Assembly (NCBI GenBank): GCA_022559845.1
Contig: CM040121.1
Location: forward strand, 513,464,566-513,528,565
Reading direction: 5' to 3'
From: Amorphophallus konjac
Lineage: Eukaryota; Streptophyta; Magnoliopsida; Alismatales; Araceae
DNA: 64,000 nt
In this document: positions 10,090 to 22,549 of the stretch, piece by piece
Position numbering within the stretch: position 1 is the stretch's first letter
Layout: every line of letters begins with the position of its first letter
Notes under the pieces: generated by a model
Told to the model about the DNA's origin: nothing
What the model saw: the letters and a program-made list of their open reading frames with translations, nothing else
Database searches by the model: none
Translations under genes and position numbers: made by a program

Positions 10090-12983
10090 TGATAGAAACG
10101 GTGGTGCCCTGATATGGATCCAGAGGGGGGGTGAATGGATCTTTTCTACAAAAAGAATACCCAAATAAAACTTTGCTCTATGGAAATGAAACCTATGCAT
10201 ACACCACGGTTCGAGTTTTCGATTCAAGCACTTGGTGTGTGGAAACGTATGCACAGCAGACGAGGAAAACCTTACGCCAGACAACATTATTTGACACCCA
10301 ATAAGCTTAGACTGCAGAGACTTCGATCTTAAACAACCTATGAAGGGAAGCAGAAGACAAGGAGCAAACCCACAAAGCCAATACGATTTTGAAATCACTA
10401 GATGTGATCAAGAGTAGAAGACTCACCACAACGATGCTCACAGATGACTAGCAAGTCTCATGGAACCTAACACGAATGCTTAGCACACAGTGAGACAATC
10501 ACAAGTAGATGCAGATAACAAATAAAGAAATCAGTCCAAACCGTGATCAAACATTGTGGCCTATAGAACCGTATGCAACACTAAACGTGTAGACATCACA
10601 GCAGACCATAACTCTTAGTGCTTAAAAAACATCACAATGAATATGCTGCACGCACAACCGACCCTGTGAAGAAAGGTAGAGAAAAAGGAGCAAACGCACA
10701 AGGCAAACCACTGCACACTGGATTTTTAGGTGGTTCGATCTCAGACCCGAGATCTACGTCCACCCCCCACTCCAACCGAGTGAGGCTTCCCTTGCTCCAA
10801 GCAAGAAGCAGACTTAGTCTACAAACAGGTGCTGCCTAACAGCTTGAACTGAGGGAGACAAATCCCTCGACCTGGTCTTGTTCCCTATAAGACCAGCACC
10901 CTAGCTTTGCTACACCATAGAGCTAGAACCGGAGGTCCCACCTCCCTTCTCCTATGACCGTAGAAGGAAAACCAATGAGTAACTCCCCCTTGCCCACCAA
11001 CCAGAGGACACATCCTCTCTTCATCTGAGTCCACAGAGGGAAACCAGTGAGTGACCTCCCATCACCCACAACCTGGAGATTCAGTCTCCCTTCCCCTGAA
11101 CAAACAGGAGGAACCAGACCTCAAACTAGAGAGTCGGAAGAACGAAATAGCAAACGAGCAAAGAAAAGAAAAAACAAACTGAAAAGAAAAATACAAATTC
11201 AGATGTAAAAACTGTAGCTCTCGCAGGAGCAAGTCAGTTCAGGATTTGATCTTAAAATAGACGAAAATTGATCTTCAGATCTTCAATTTGATGGCTGCCT
11301 CTATATTCTTCTTTTTTCCTTTTACTCTCTTTTCTTCTCTCTCACTCTAGCTCTCTGCTTCTTCAATTTTCCTCTCTTCTACTCTTCTTCTTTTCTCAGA
11401 TGGGATCTTCATAGTAGGGGCTCTCGCAGCTTTCCGGCGGTCTCTGCCTTTCTCTAGCTATCGGGGTTGCTCTCTATTTATAGAACAGAGTACCGTAGGT
11501 TAAAGACCCCAGCGAACCAGGCTCTTCCACATGGAGAGGAATATTCTCCAATTATTGACATCAGAGAATATGCCACATGGACATATCTTTTCACCCCAAA
11601 AGGGCATCCCAGGAAGCATACTTTACTTGTCACGTGAATCGGATTGCGTGCCTTGAATAGCACGTGGTCACTTGATCTTCGACGAACTCCCCATGTGTTT
11701 GTTGTAATGTCCTCCAGGTGCTCTGACTTAGCTGAAAATGTGAATCTTAATAATTAGCTGCTTTGACTTCTTTAGGTTGATGGTCTTCATTGCATCGACC
11801 TTGGTAGCAGGAAGTTCTTCGTCTGCACTGACCTTCGGTGCGAGAGGTTCTTCATCTGCACCGACTTTGGCACACAGTCCTTTGTGTGCTTCGACCTTGG
11901 GATCATGATTTTCTTCATCTGCTCTGACCTTGGCACATAGTCCTTTGTGTGTTTCAACCTTGGGATCATGATTTTCTTCATATGCTCTGACCTTGGCACA
12001 TAGTTCTTTGTGTGCTTCAACCTTATGAAGATATGAGCGTGCATGTGCACCGACTTGTACTGAATATGCTCCGACCTTATTAACAAGAACTTCTTCATGT
12101 GCGTTGACCTTGCTTAGGCATGAGCACTGACCTGAACTGTATGTGCACCGACTTGAGCTTGGCCATGCGCATCGACCTTAACTTTATGTGCACCGACCTG
12201 AACAGTATGTGCACCGACCTGAGCTTGCCCATGTGCATCAACCTGAATAGTGTGTGCACCGACCTGAGCTTGGCCATGTGCATCGACCTTGAAAGCTTCA
12301 GGTCTTCATGTGCATCGACCTTCATAGCTTCAAGTCTTCATGTGCACCGACCTTCATAGCTTCAAGTCTTCATGTGCACCGACCTGCGTAGACAGGAATC
12401 TATGCATGTGCTCAGACTTGAGTGCACGTGCTCCGACTTCAAATGCATGTGCTCTGACTTATCTAATGCATGTGCACTGACATGAATGCATGTGCTTCGA
12501 CCTTGTGCATATGCTTGGACTTGACTTGTGCGCACTTGTACATATGCTCTGACCTAACCATGAAGACTTGTTCATATGCACCGACTTTACTATGATGTGA
12601 ATATGCAAGTATGCTCAAACCTTGGTGGAGTTACTTAGACTTGCATGACTAGGACTTAATGCATGTGCACTGACTTTGTTGTCAATGATTAGTACAGCTT
12701 GTACTGTCTGGAACTTTGACTGGCCAAACAAGACTATTGACTTTTCTTGTTGACTGTGCATTGACTTCATTGACCATGTTAACTTTTCTTGTTGACTGTT
12801 CATTGACTTCTAATTTTAACTGGCTTTCCACCTGTTCTTTATGCAACTTGAACACCTCAACAACACAAACAGAATCATGAGAGCATATGCATGATTCTTT
12901 ATCAACAAGGCACATTGATTGATCATATTAAAGAGTATACATGACTATAGTTTTTGATAGCATCAAAACACAGGGACACAACA
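10090..12983 (-). repeat. Element A 3' LTR (left in the window)
   Basis: 2894 bp, read as TGTTGTGTCC...CTATCA on the minus strand. A TATA box (TATAAATAG on minus; plus 11474-11482) and a CT-rich plus strand at 11290-11400 mark the transcript start. U3 (11780-12640) is packed with GTGCACCGACCT-type motifs at 21-24-bp spacing and about two copies of a 63-bp unit. Confidence 0.92.
11780..12640 (-). repeat. GTGCACCGACC motif array in element A LTR
   Basis: GTGCACCGACCT, GTGCATCGACCT and GCTCTGACCT variants recur at roughly 21-24 bp, within a longer 63-bp unit at 11880-12030. The same array occupies 19720-20640 in the other LTR. Each carries the 6-bp palindrome GTGCAC or a near variant. Confidence 0.8.
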
Positions 12984-15850
12984 ATCTCCCCCTTTTTGAT
13001 GAGGCAAAACTATGAGTCATTATAAGTCATTTCAATCAATTTCAATCAGACAACTGACTAACTCCAATCAATGAATAATCAATGTATGCATCATGCATCA
13101 TGCAACTAAATAAACAATCAATGACCTCTATGACTCAACTAAACTAATCTCCCCCTTTGGCATTATCAAAAAGGAAGGAACAGTAAGGATGGAAGTGAAT
13201 AACAATGAGCAAAATAAATAAATTGCAGTGACAATGAAGCAGATCAAGCTAATAAGATGATGATGGAGCAATCTCCCCCTTTGATAGTACAGAGGGATTG
13301 GAATGGAAGTAAATCATCAAACATACAGAATTAAACAAGTACAAATTCAGTGATAGTTGCAGCAAAAACACAGGGACAGACACAAATGAGTTCAGGTCAT
13401 GATAGATTTCATCAAGAGTAGTGAGCTGATTTAGATAGAAGAAGTGAATAACAATGGGAAGAATCTGATAAAGAATTGAATTCTAGTGAAGTAGAACGTT
13501 TTTAAAGAGATACCAATTTCATAAATCCAAATTTAAAGATGTTTCAGAGTCTTCAATTATAGGGGCTTATGAAAAAATCTTTATTGGGCAGCATGGTTTA
13601 AATATAATGTATTCAGAGATAGTCCAAATAAACCTTCTGTACTCATATCTGAAGTCAATTTTAATAAAAATGAACCATGCCTTCATGTTAACATCTAGTT
13701 TAACCTCCCTTCATCTTAATCATTCAATTTCAATAACTCCTTTAGTGGTTATATGAAGTAGTATTGAGGTTAAACACTCGTGAATGCACCTAATTTTGTC
13801 TATGCTTTCAGCAATTTTTCTGTTACACTTGTTTTCAGATTTTTCTTTTGGCAAACATTTTCAGATGTTTATCTTGTTCAGTAACAATTTTCATATTCAA
13901 ATTTCAGGAGCATTTGAGTTTAGTGCACTCTTGTAACTAGAGGATACACGTTGTTTAAATGTCAGTATCCCTAAGCACTTGGAATGACTAACTGTCATGC
14001 TTTAAATTGAACAGAGATAACATTAGCATGGCTTTTGACATGAGGCACAACACGTCTTAGGTGAAGTGACCCAGTTACTCACCACACATCATGTCATTGC
14101 TCTGTCATTTTTTCACAGATATTTCAATCAACTTTTCAGCAGAGGTAACTATGGCACTTCATGACTCAGGTTTACTCCATTTCTTTGATAGAGGACCCAA
14201 TTTCTCGGTGACCAAAGTCATTGCTCTGACCTATTTCAAACATTACTCAAAACAATCAAATGTTTAAGAGCAATACTCACTTGATGTAACTCAACCAAAA
14301 TAAGTCATGATTTTAGAACTTTCAGATTTCAGAAAGTTTTACATGATACAACATTAATCAACTGGTTAAAATTTATTAAAAAGATTGATTCAGATATTTT
14401 CAAGATGTTCAAATCCAACCTCAAGAAATACATGAAACTTAAACCACATCAATCTTTCAGGCATTCATAATTCCATATAATAGAAGATTCCTTTCCAAAT
14501 CGTTTTCAAATTTATGAACAAGGTATACCCATTGAAACTTTCCTAAATGACAGTCAAGAAAAGAAAATTTCTAAAGCAGCTAATTCACCAAGCAATAGAG
14601 AGCACTTAGCATGAATAAGGGTAATTTCTGTAACAGCTAAATCCAGGATGGTAGCTGATAGAGTTTAAAGTGAGATAGGCTTCAGAGAATAGCAGAATCA
14701 ACAATTCAGTTCTAGTCAGATGACATTCTTAAATAGAATTTAAAGTAGCCAGTACCATCTCAGCAAATGCATGAGCAGTAGACAACAGATTTCAAGGCCA
14801 TGAGAGTGATGAACTCAAAAAGGATCATAGCCCAAAGATCAGCACAGACTGAATCAAAGAACATAGGTTGACCAAAGTGAACAATTTGGTAGACCTAGAT
14901 AGACATCAATAAAATTATGAGGCATAGATCAGATGACAGTCATGCAATTTCAAGGACATGGTTAATGCTCCCCCTAACTGTATGCATCCAATCAGTCTTT
15001 TTGGTATTTTTAATATGAATGATATGCAATCAAATCTGAAATCAGTATATGCATGATAACAAATGCACATGAGTAAATTATGAAATGCAGGAACTCCCCC
15101 TATGTATGTGCATTAGTCAATCAATCCTGTTGACACATGGATGATGTGCAATTAACACATGTATGCATATGCATTGACTCCCCTTAATTGAATGTATTGA
15201 ACTATCATATATGACATGAAGACCATGTAGGGGGGTTTAATCTAACCAAATATGCATGAAGCACAAGAATTATCTAGACAGACTCCCCCTATCTATATGC
15301 CATGTAAGACAACTCTGAATGCAACAAACACAATGAGCATTGTGTAGGGAGTTTAATGAATTATGCTCATGAAAGTCTAGACTGCTCTATATGCAAATTT
15401 GACCCATGGTACTTGGCGGAGGTCTGGCCTCTACGCATGATGTGGATTTCCAGACAGACATAATCTGCCCTTCTCCCAGCGTACCATTTTATATACCATC
15501 GGGTCATGCATGACGATGCAAATGCAGTCCTATATGCATCTTATACTGAATAATAGTTTGCCAAGCACATATGTATGCAGATGAAAATTTATGCAGTAGA
15601 TATTCAATGAATGCATTATGACAGGTATCAGCCAAATACAATTAGCACATACATACATTAAATACATGCAGTCCAGAATTTTAGCATATGACATGAGGAA
15701 CTCATGCAGCAATGCAAGTATCAGATGAAAATACAAATGTGATTTTTATTGACAATTCAAGCAGGATATGTAACTATCTGAAAGAACTTATTGAACACTC
15801 AAATATCTAAATCAGTAAGTGCAGAAATGGGGTTTTACCATACTCAGGTG
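12984..15850 (-). other. Element A 3' non-coding region with repeated polypurine tracts
   Basis: No open frame of note. The true polypurine tract abuts the LTR (ATCTCCCCCTTTTTGATG from 12984). Further CTCCCCCT or CTCCCCTT copies occur near 13150, 13271, 14968, 15093, 15177 and 15281. Multiple PPT-like motifs upstream of the 3' LTR are a published Sirevirus hallmark. A block at about 13480-14560 is conserved with element C (62680-63680), and a ~110-bp block at 15395-15500 is conserved with element B (28845-28945). Confidence 0.8.
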
Positions 15851-17941
15851 CCTTGGCTTATTGAACCCCTTTTATTCTCCAGCTCCAAGGCACACCTACA
15901 AAATAAGGATTCTCATTTTTGATTTAATGGTACCCAATATTTCTTGGGTCTAGAGAAGTTAGCTGCACCTCTTGTAGGTGCTGTCCTTGACCTCAGGGCA
16001 ATAACTTCATCATTCTTTAAATGACGACATTCATCTATGTTATACCCTAACAATCCACAGTAATGACATTGAACAGAGAAATCATGCCTTTTAAAAAATT
16101 ATGCATCATGTGTCCGAGTGAAAATAAGATTTTTGCTCTTTCTGGCATGAGTGCTGTGATTGTGTTTCAAGTGCCAACAATCTTTTACTGTATGGCCGGC
16201 CTTACCACATGCATTGCAATTTAGTCTCCTTGGAATAGTGGTTCTCCTAGGAGCCTTGAACTCATTCTTTTTCAAAAACCAGCAGTCATGCTTTGCATGA
16301 CCAGATCGTCCACAATGGAAACCGTTGAGTTGCCTATTCTGGGCAAACTGATTCTTGGATGAACTTTTAGTAAAATGCACATGTGTATTTCCTGAAATTT
16401 TTGTTTTCTTTATCCTATTATGAACATTCGATTCATCAGATATAAGGGTATAACAATTGTGCATCACATGATCGATTTTTCCACAATAGTGGCATGAAGT
16501 TTTCTTTGCATGAATGTGTGAAGGTACATGTAACTTGTGTGCTGCATTCTTTGTGCCAACAGGAGTATTTTTGAACTTTTTCTGTGAATTTTCTTCCTTT
16601 TTTAATTTTTGAGTTTGTTCTACTATTTTGGGGCTGACAGTGAATTTTTGGTTCCTCTGGGCACTAGGTTGAAAGATAGGCGCACTGGATGTGCTAGTCG
16701 GCTCAGAAGTACACACAATTGAAGTGTGAAGCTTGCTGTCAAAGCCCTTTTTGTTAGCTGGGTTAAAACTCAGACCCTCATGCTTTACAGCCAAGGAGTT
16801 TGTCCAAATTATCTTTTCCACTCACAAATTTTTCAAGAGATTTATTCAGGTCAGAAATTTTAGATTCAAGTTTTGAGACATGGAGCACATATCCAGCTAT
16901 CTTCTCTTCATAGCAAATAGCATTTTCATTCAACATTTGATTAACGGTTTTTAGAGTCTCAATTTCTTGTTCTGCATTCACCAACTTGTTAGAACTATCC
17001 ACACTCACGCACTTACCTTTTTCAAATATGATTAATCTCTCAGACAAAGTTGTGTTTAGGTGTTTCAGCTTGTTAATTTCCTCTTTCAGTTTACCATTTT
17101 GCTCTTGGAGTTCATCATCAAACACCAACTCACTTAAAGAAGTCTGACATTCATTAAACATTTCTTGTTGATTTTCTGATTGAAGTTTGTCAAAAATTTT
17201 CTGAAGCTCTAAATTTATTACTCTAACAGCCTCCAATTTTTTGGAGATCAACTTATTTTCACTTTCAAGATTCATTGATTTATGTTCAGATTCCTGAACC
17301 TGATTTTTGAGTTTTTCATTTTCAGATTTCACATAATCAAGTTCTGAACTAATGGCATCGAGATTTTTCAATTGTTTTCTGAATATTTCATTCTCTGTCT
17401 TCAGAACTTCAATATCCTCACCTACAGAGTTAGCATTCTCAAGTTTGTTTAACTTCTTTTTCAGGGATTTATTCTATTTTCTCAATTTTTCATAGGATTC
17501 AACTAAATCAACATATGCATCTTCTCAGTCTTCAATAGAAAAGTTCTCGAAGGGGGTACTTACCTCTTCTGTATCCTCGCCTTCATCACTTCCCACAGCC
17601 ATCAGGCAGCTGCCTTCGCTTCTCATGTGGCCTAGCTTCAGCTTGTCCAAAATATCCTTAGCTGACCTGCAATCATGGAAACAAGAGTGAAAAGCCTTGT
17701 TAGTAGATGCTTTCATCAATTCCAGAGCTCTTTGATTTTTACCACACATAGATCTATGAATGTCAGTCCATTTGGACTTATTCTTTGGTAGTCTATATGG
17801 ACCATGTGAAATGAGCTTCCACAGATCAGGATCAACAGATTTGACAAACATAAGCAAGTTATTAAACCATATATTGAAATTAGTACCATCAAAAACTGGT
17901 GGATAGGCCATGGATACAATCAGCAAACAGATTGAAGACAA
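15851..17941 (-). pseudogene. Element A gag (decayed)
   Basis: The frame opens at 17941 with FDGTNFNIWFNNLLMFVKSV, the start of a copia gag (DUF4219/UBN2 type). It continues through coiled-coil sequence (17371-16778) to a basic region with zinc knuckles. CHYCGKIDHVMHNC and CNACGKAGHTVKDC keep the Cx2Cx4Hx4C pattern; a third lacks its first Cys (GFHCGRSGHAKHDC); a fourth lies near 16050 (CHYCGLLGYNIDEC). In-frame stops occur at 17525 and about 17478, and a frameshift near 16800. A KYWVP stretch near 15930, usual just before protease, is the last recognisable piece; pol is deleted. Gag would bind element RNA and form particles, but this copy is not translatable as a whole. Confidence 0.85.
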
Positions 17942-18019
17942 TAAGCAGTGGCCTGAAGTGCACCAAAAGAAAACTGTAGGATCTACTGCGGATCAATGGA
18001 TCCGATGAACCAGTAAGCC

Positions 18020-18031
18020 GCTCTGATACCA
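18020..18031 (-). other. Element A primer-binding site (initiator tRNA-Met)
   Basis: On the minus strand TGGTATCAGAGC lies two bases inside the 5' LTR. It is the standard sequence complementary to the 3' end of initiator tRNA-Met, the primer for minus-strand DNA synthesis in many plant LTR elements. Confidence 0.95.
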
Positions 18032-18033
18032 AT

Positions 18034-20980
18034 TGATAGAAACGGTGGTGCCCTGATATGGATCCAGAGGGGGGGTGAATGGATCTTTTCTACAAAAGAA
18101 TACCCAAATAAAACTTTTCTCTATGGAAATGAAACCTGTGCATACACCACGGTTCGAGTGTTCAATAAAAGCACTTGGTGTGTGGAAACATATGCACAGC
18201 AGATGAGGAAAACCTTACGCCAGACAACATTATTTGACACCCAATAAGCTCAGACTACGGAGACTTCAATCTTAAACAACCTATGAAGGGAAGCAAAAGA
18301 CAAGGAGCATACCCACAAAGCCAATACGATTCTGAAATCACTAGATGTGATCAAGAGTAGAAGACTCACCACAACGATGCTCACAGATGACTAGCAAGTC
18401 TCATGGAACCTAACACGAATGCTTAGCACACAGTGAGACAATCACAAGTAGATGCAGATAACAAATAAAGAAATCAGTCCAAACCGTGATCAAACATTGT
18501 GGCCTATAGAACCGTATGCAACACTAAACGTGTAGACCTCACAGCAGACCATAACTCTTAGTGCTTAAAAAACATCACAATGAATATGCTACGCGTACAA
18601 CCGACCCTGTGAAGAAAGGTAGAGAAAAAGGAGCAAACGCACAAGGCAAACCACTGCACACTGGATTTTTAGGTGGTTCGATCTCAGACCCGAGATCTAC
18701 GTCCACCCCCCACTCCAACCGAGTGAGGCTTCCCTTGCTCAAGCAAGAAGCAGACTCAGTCTGCAAACAGGTGTTGCCTAACAGCTTGAACTGAGGGAGA
18801 CAAATCCCTCGACCTGGTCTTGTTCCCTATAAGACCAGCACCCTAGCTCTGCTACACCATAGAGCTAGAACCGGAGGTCCCACCTCCCATCTCCTGCGAC
18901 CGCAGAAGAAAAACCAGTGAGCAACTCCCCATTGCCCACCAACCAGAGGACACATCCTCTCTTCCTCTGAGTCTACAGAGGGAAACCAGTGAGTGACCTC
19001 CCGTCACCCACAACCTGGAGATTCAGTCTTCCTTCCCTTGAACAAACAGGAGGAACCAGACCTCAAACTAGAGAGTCGGAAGAACAAAATAGCAAACGAG
19101 CAAAGAAAAGAAAAAACAAACTGAAGAGAAAAATACAAATTTAGATGTAAAAATTGTAGCTCTCGCAGGAGCAAGTCAGTTCAGGATTTGATCCTAAAAT
19201 AGACGAAAATTGATCTTCAGATCTTCAATTTGATGGCTGCCTCTATATTCTTCTTTTTCCCTTTTCTTCTCTCTCACTCTGGCTCTCTGCTTCTTCAATT
19301 TTCCTCTCTTCTGCTCTTCTTCTTTTCTCAGATGGGATCTTCACAGTAGGGGCTCTCGCAGCTTTTCGACAGTCTCTACCTTTCTCCTGCGATCGGGGTT
19401 GCTCTCTATTTATAGAACACAGTAGCGTAGGTTAAAGACCCCAGCGAACCAGACTCTTCCACGTGGAGAGGAATATTCTCTAATTATTGACCTCAGAGAA
19501 TATGCCACATGGACATATCTTTTCGCGCCAAAAGGGCATCCCAGGAAGCATACTTCACTTGTCACGTGAATTGGATTGCGTGCCTTGAATAGCACGTGGT
19601 CACTTGATCTTCGACGAGCTCCCCACGTGTTTGTTGTGATGTCCGACAGGTGCTCTGACTTAGCTGAAAATGTTAATCTTAACAATCATCTGCTTTGACT
19701 TCTTTAGGTTGATGGTCTTCATTGCATCGACCTTGGTAGCAGGAAGTTCTTCATCTGCACCAACCTTGGCACATAGTCCTTCGTGTGCTTCGACCTTGGG
19801 ATCATGATTTTCTTCATCTGCTCTGACCTTGGCACATAGTCCTTCGTGTGCTTCGACCTTGGGATCATGATTTTCTTCATCTGCTCTGACCTTGGCACAT
19901 AGTCCTTTGTGTGCTTCGACCTTGGGATCATTATTTTCTTCATCTGCTCTGACCTTGGCACATAGTTCTTTGTGTGCTTTGACCTTATGAAGATATGAGC
20001 GTGCATGTGCACCGACTTGTACTGAATATGCTCCGACCTTATTAACAAGAACTTCTTCATGTGTGTTGACCTTGCTTAGGCATGAGCACTAACCTGTACT
20101 GTATGTGCACCGACCTGAGCTTGGCCATGTGCATCGACCTTAACTTTATGTGCACCGACCTGAACAGTATGTGCACCGACCCGAGCTTGCCTATGTGCAT
20201 CAACCTTAATTGTATGTGCACCGACCTGAACAGTATGTGCACTGACCTGAGCTTGGCCATGTGCATCGACCTTGATAGCTTCAAGTCTTCATGTGCATCG
20301 ACCTTCATAGCATCAAGTCTTCATGTGCACCGACCTTCATAGCATCAAGTCTTCATGTGCACCGACCTGCGTAGACAGGAATCTATGCATGTGCTCAGAC
20401 TTGAGTGAATGTGCTCCGACTTCAAATGCATGTGCTCTGACTTGCCTAATGCATGTACACTGACATGAATGCATGTGCCTCGACCTTGTGCGTGCAATCT
20501 TGTGCATATGCTCGGACTTGACTTGTGCTCACTTGTGCATATGCTCTAACCTGACCATGCAGACTTGTTCATATGCACCGACTTTACTATGATGTGAATA
20601 TGCAAGTATGCTCAGACCTTGGTGGAGTTACTCGGACTTGCATGACTAGGCCTTAATGCATGTGCACTGACTTTGTTGTCAACGATTAGTACAGCTTGTA
20701 CTGTCTGCAACTTTGACTGGCCAAACAAGACTATTGACTTTTCTCGTTGACTGTGCATTGACTTCATTGACCATGTTGACTTTTCTTGTTGATTGTGCAT
20801 TGACTTCTGATTTTAACCAGCTTTCAACCTGTTCTTTGTGCAACTTGAACACCTCAACAACACAAATAGACTCATGAGAGCATATGCATGATTCTTTATC
20901 AACAAGGCACATTGATTGATCATATTAAAGAGTATACATGACTATAGTTTTTGACAGCATCAAAACACAGGGACACAACA
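18034..20980 (-). repeat. Element A 5' LTR (right in the window)
   Basis: 2947 bp, highly similar to 10090-12983. The main length difference is a 63-bp tandem unit (ATCATGATTTTCTTCATCTG...) at 19800-19990, which has about three copies here and two in the other LTR. TATA box on minus at plus 19406-19414. This copy would be the promoter for transcription leftwards. Confidence 0.92.
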
Positions 20981-21700
20981 GGGTCGACCCCTTTGTGAAC
21001 TGTCTTCAATTTTTGCCAGAACACTGGACATGGGTCAACCCATTCTCAGAGGGCGGTCGACCCACTTCAGGAAAGCTACTGTCTGGCCCCTGGAACCTGA
21101 ACAGGGGTCGACTCATTACAGGAGGGGTTTGACCCATCTTAATCTGCTCAATTGATTGACTATTTTTTTGTAGTCCAAATGATATATCCATGCATTCCTT
21201 TGACATCTAAGAATCCACCGCGAATCTCCATCCTGAAAAACAAGATAAAACAATTGATTTGCATGTGAATCAAAACTTATTCATCAAGGATAACACATTA
21301 AACTTGTTCACTCAAGGCATCATTAGTAAATACAAGCATATTTTTCAAGTAAGTAGAAATTTTGCTTGATACGGATCAGACTCTTGCTGCAAGGTAGCAT
21401 CAATTCGGCACCCACATTGCAAAATCTGCTTGATATGGCTGATGTTGGAACTTTTTATGTTGGGGAAGGGTCATTAATGCATGAGGGCTCCTCCTATAAA
21501 TTGTCCTCATTAATGTTGGATGATCTATTATGAAGGTTGGGGATGTTCCAGTAAGCTTACTATATTAGTGAATGAGCCATATACCCTTGGAACAAGATGG
21601 GGAAACAAAGTTTCTTTTCTTTTCAAAAAAAATATATCTACAGCTGTCTCACTGAGCAATCTGAATGTTGACTAATTTACATGGCTTTTCACAGACTTTT
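20981..21700. other. Older sequence flanking element A, with GGGTCGACCC palindromes
   Basis: GGGTCGACCC and variants (TGGGTCAACCCA, GGTCGACCCA, GGGTCGACTCA, GGGTTTGACCCA) occur near 20981, 21031, 21055, 21105 and 21125, spaced about 50 and 21 bp. Together with GGGTCGATCC at 10074 they look like part of an older LTR. No coding sequence is seen up to the RAD23 exons. Confidence 0.5.
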
Positions 21701-21769
21701 ATGAATCGATTGTGCTATTTCTAGTTTAGATTTCTGCAAGCACCTAAGATTTTGGGATTGAAATGTCAG

Positions 21770-22549
21770 GGAATTCCAGAGCAAGCAAAAGCCCCTCCTG
21801 TGGCTCGGGCACCAACAACATCATTTGTAGCTACTCCTGCGGGTCAGGCCCCACAATCAGCACAACCAGTGCAACCAGCAGTTCCTTCTAGTGGACCTAA
21901 TGCAAATCCTCTGGACCTGTCCCCCCCCGGCAAGTAGCGTAGTTTTCGAACAAGTTAGTTCTATTCAACTGCGAGCATATTATTTATATGATTATATCTA
22001 CTTCCAACAGGGTCTTCCAAGCATGGCTTCTGGTACTGGTAACAACACCCTTGATTTTTTGAGAAACACCCCACAGGTACCTTGAGTTTGGTGACTGATG
22101 ATAATGGCTTTATTACATCTTTATTTTTGGTAACATTTTTGTCCTTTTCCTCTGTTAAAGTTCCAAGCTTTTTGAGCAATGGTCCAAGCAAACCCTCAGA
22201 TCTTACAGGTCTCCTTTCATTCCTACCCGCATGAATTTCCATTCTTGGTTTTCTAATTTTCTTTTAGCATATTGCATTATTCTTTTTTTCTTCTTTACAG
22301 TCGCTCCTCCAATAGCTCGAGAGACAAAATCCTTAGCCTGTGAGAATGATCCAAGAGCATCGGGTTGACTTTCTTCGGTTGATCAATGAACCTGTTGAAG
22401 GGGAGGGGTAAGTAAGGATAGTCAGATTGCTATTTCATGTATTATGGAAATGACTTTCTTTAGTGGATTAGGAACTTACTGGGGCAGCTAGCATCGGCAG
22501 CAATAGGCAATAACAGTTACTCCGGAGGAACGTGAAGCCATTGAACGTG
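21770..22549 (+). pseudogene. RAD23-type ubiquitin-shuttle protein fragment, five exons
   Basis: The exons lie at about 21770-21932, 22011-22076, 22161-22208, 22301-22409 and 22480-22549. They read GIPEQAKAPPVARAP, a Pro/Gln linker, SSGPNANPLDL, GLPSMASGTGNNTLDFLRNT, FQAF..MVQANPQILQ-like with damage, IQEH..DFLRLINEPVEGEG, and AITVTPEEREAIER. That is the order in plant RAD23: end of UBA1, linker, XPC-binding (STI1-like) domain, then the approach to UBA2. The N-terminal ubiquitin-like domain and most of UBA2 are missing. Stops, a C-run indel at 21920 and one lost acceptor show it is dead. RAD23 carries ubiquitinated proteins to the proteasome and stabilises the XPC repair factor. Confidence 0.85.

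Larger units (their letters stand above)
10090..20980 (-). mobile_element. Element A: complete non-autonomous Sirevirus-like Ty1/copia retrotransposon
   Basis: Two LTRs of about 2.9 kb (10090-12983 and 18034-20980) begin TGATAGAAACGG and end GACACAACA in plus reading. GGGTC flanks the element at 10085-10089 and 20981-20985. On the minus strand the order is LTR, primer-binding site, decayed gag, a long non-coding 3' region with repeated polypurine tracts, LTR. Protease, integrase, reverse transcriptase and RNase H are absent, so it must have moved with proteins from a relative. The Sirevirus assignment rests on the repeated CTCCCCCT tracts, the long motif-filled LTRs, the coiled-coil gag and its likeness to element B. 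Confidence 0.9.

Noticed and set aside
12095..12359. Frames on both strands rich in repeated Met/His/Arg or Cys/Asp motifs
   Set aside because: They are translations of the 21-24-bp LTR motif array, with no coding signal.
21770..22549. Functional RAD23 gene
   Set aside because: Stops, a C-run indel, a lost acceptor and missing terminal domains.
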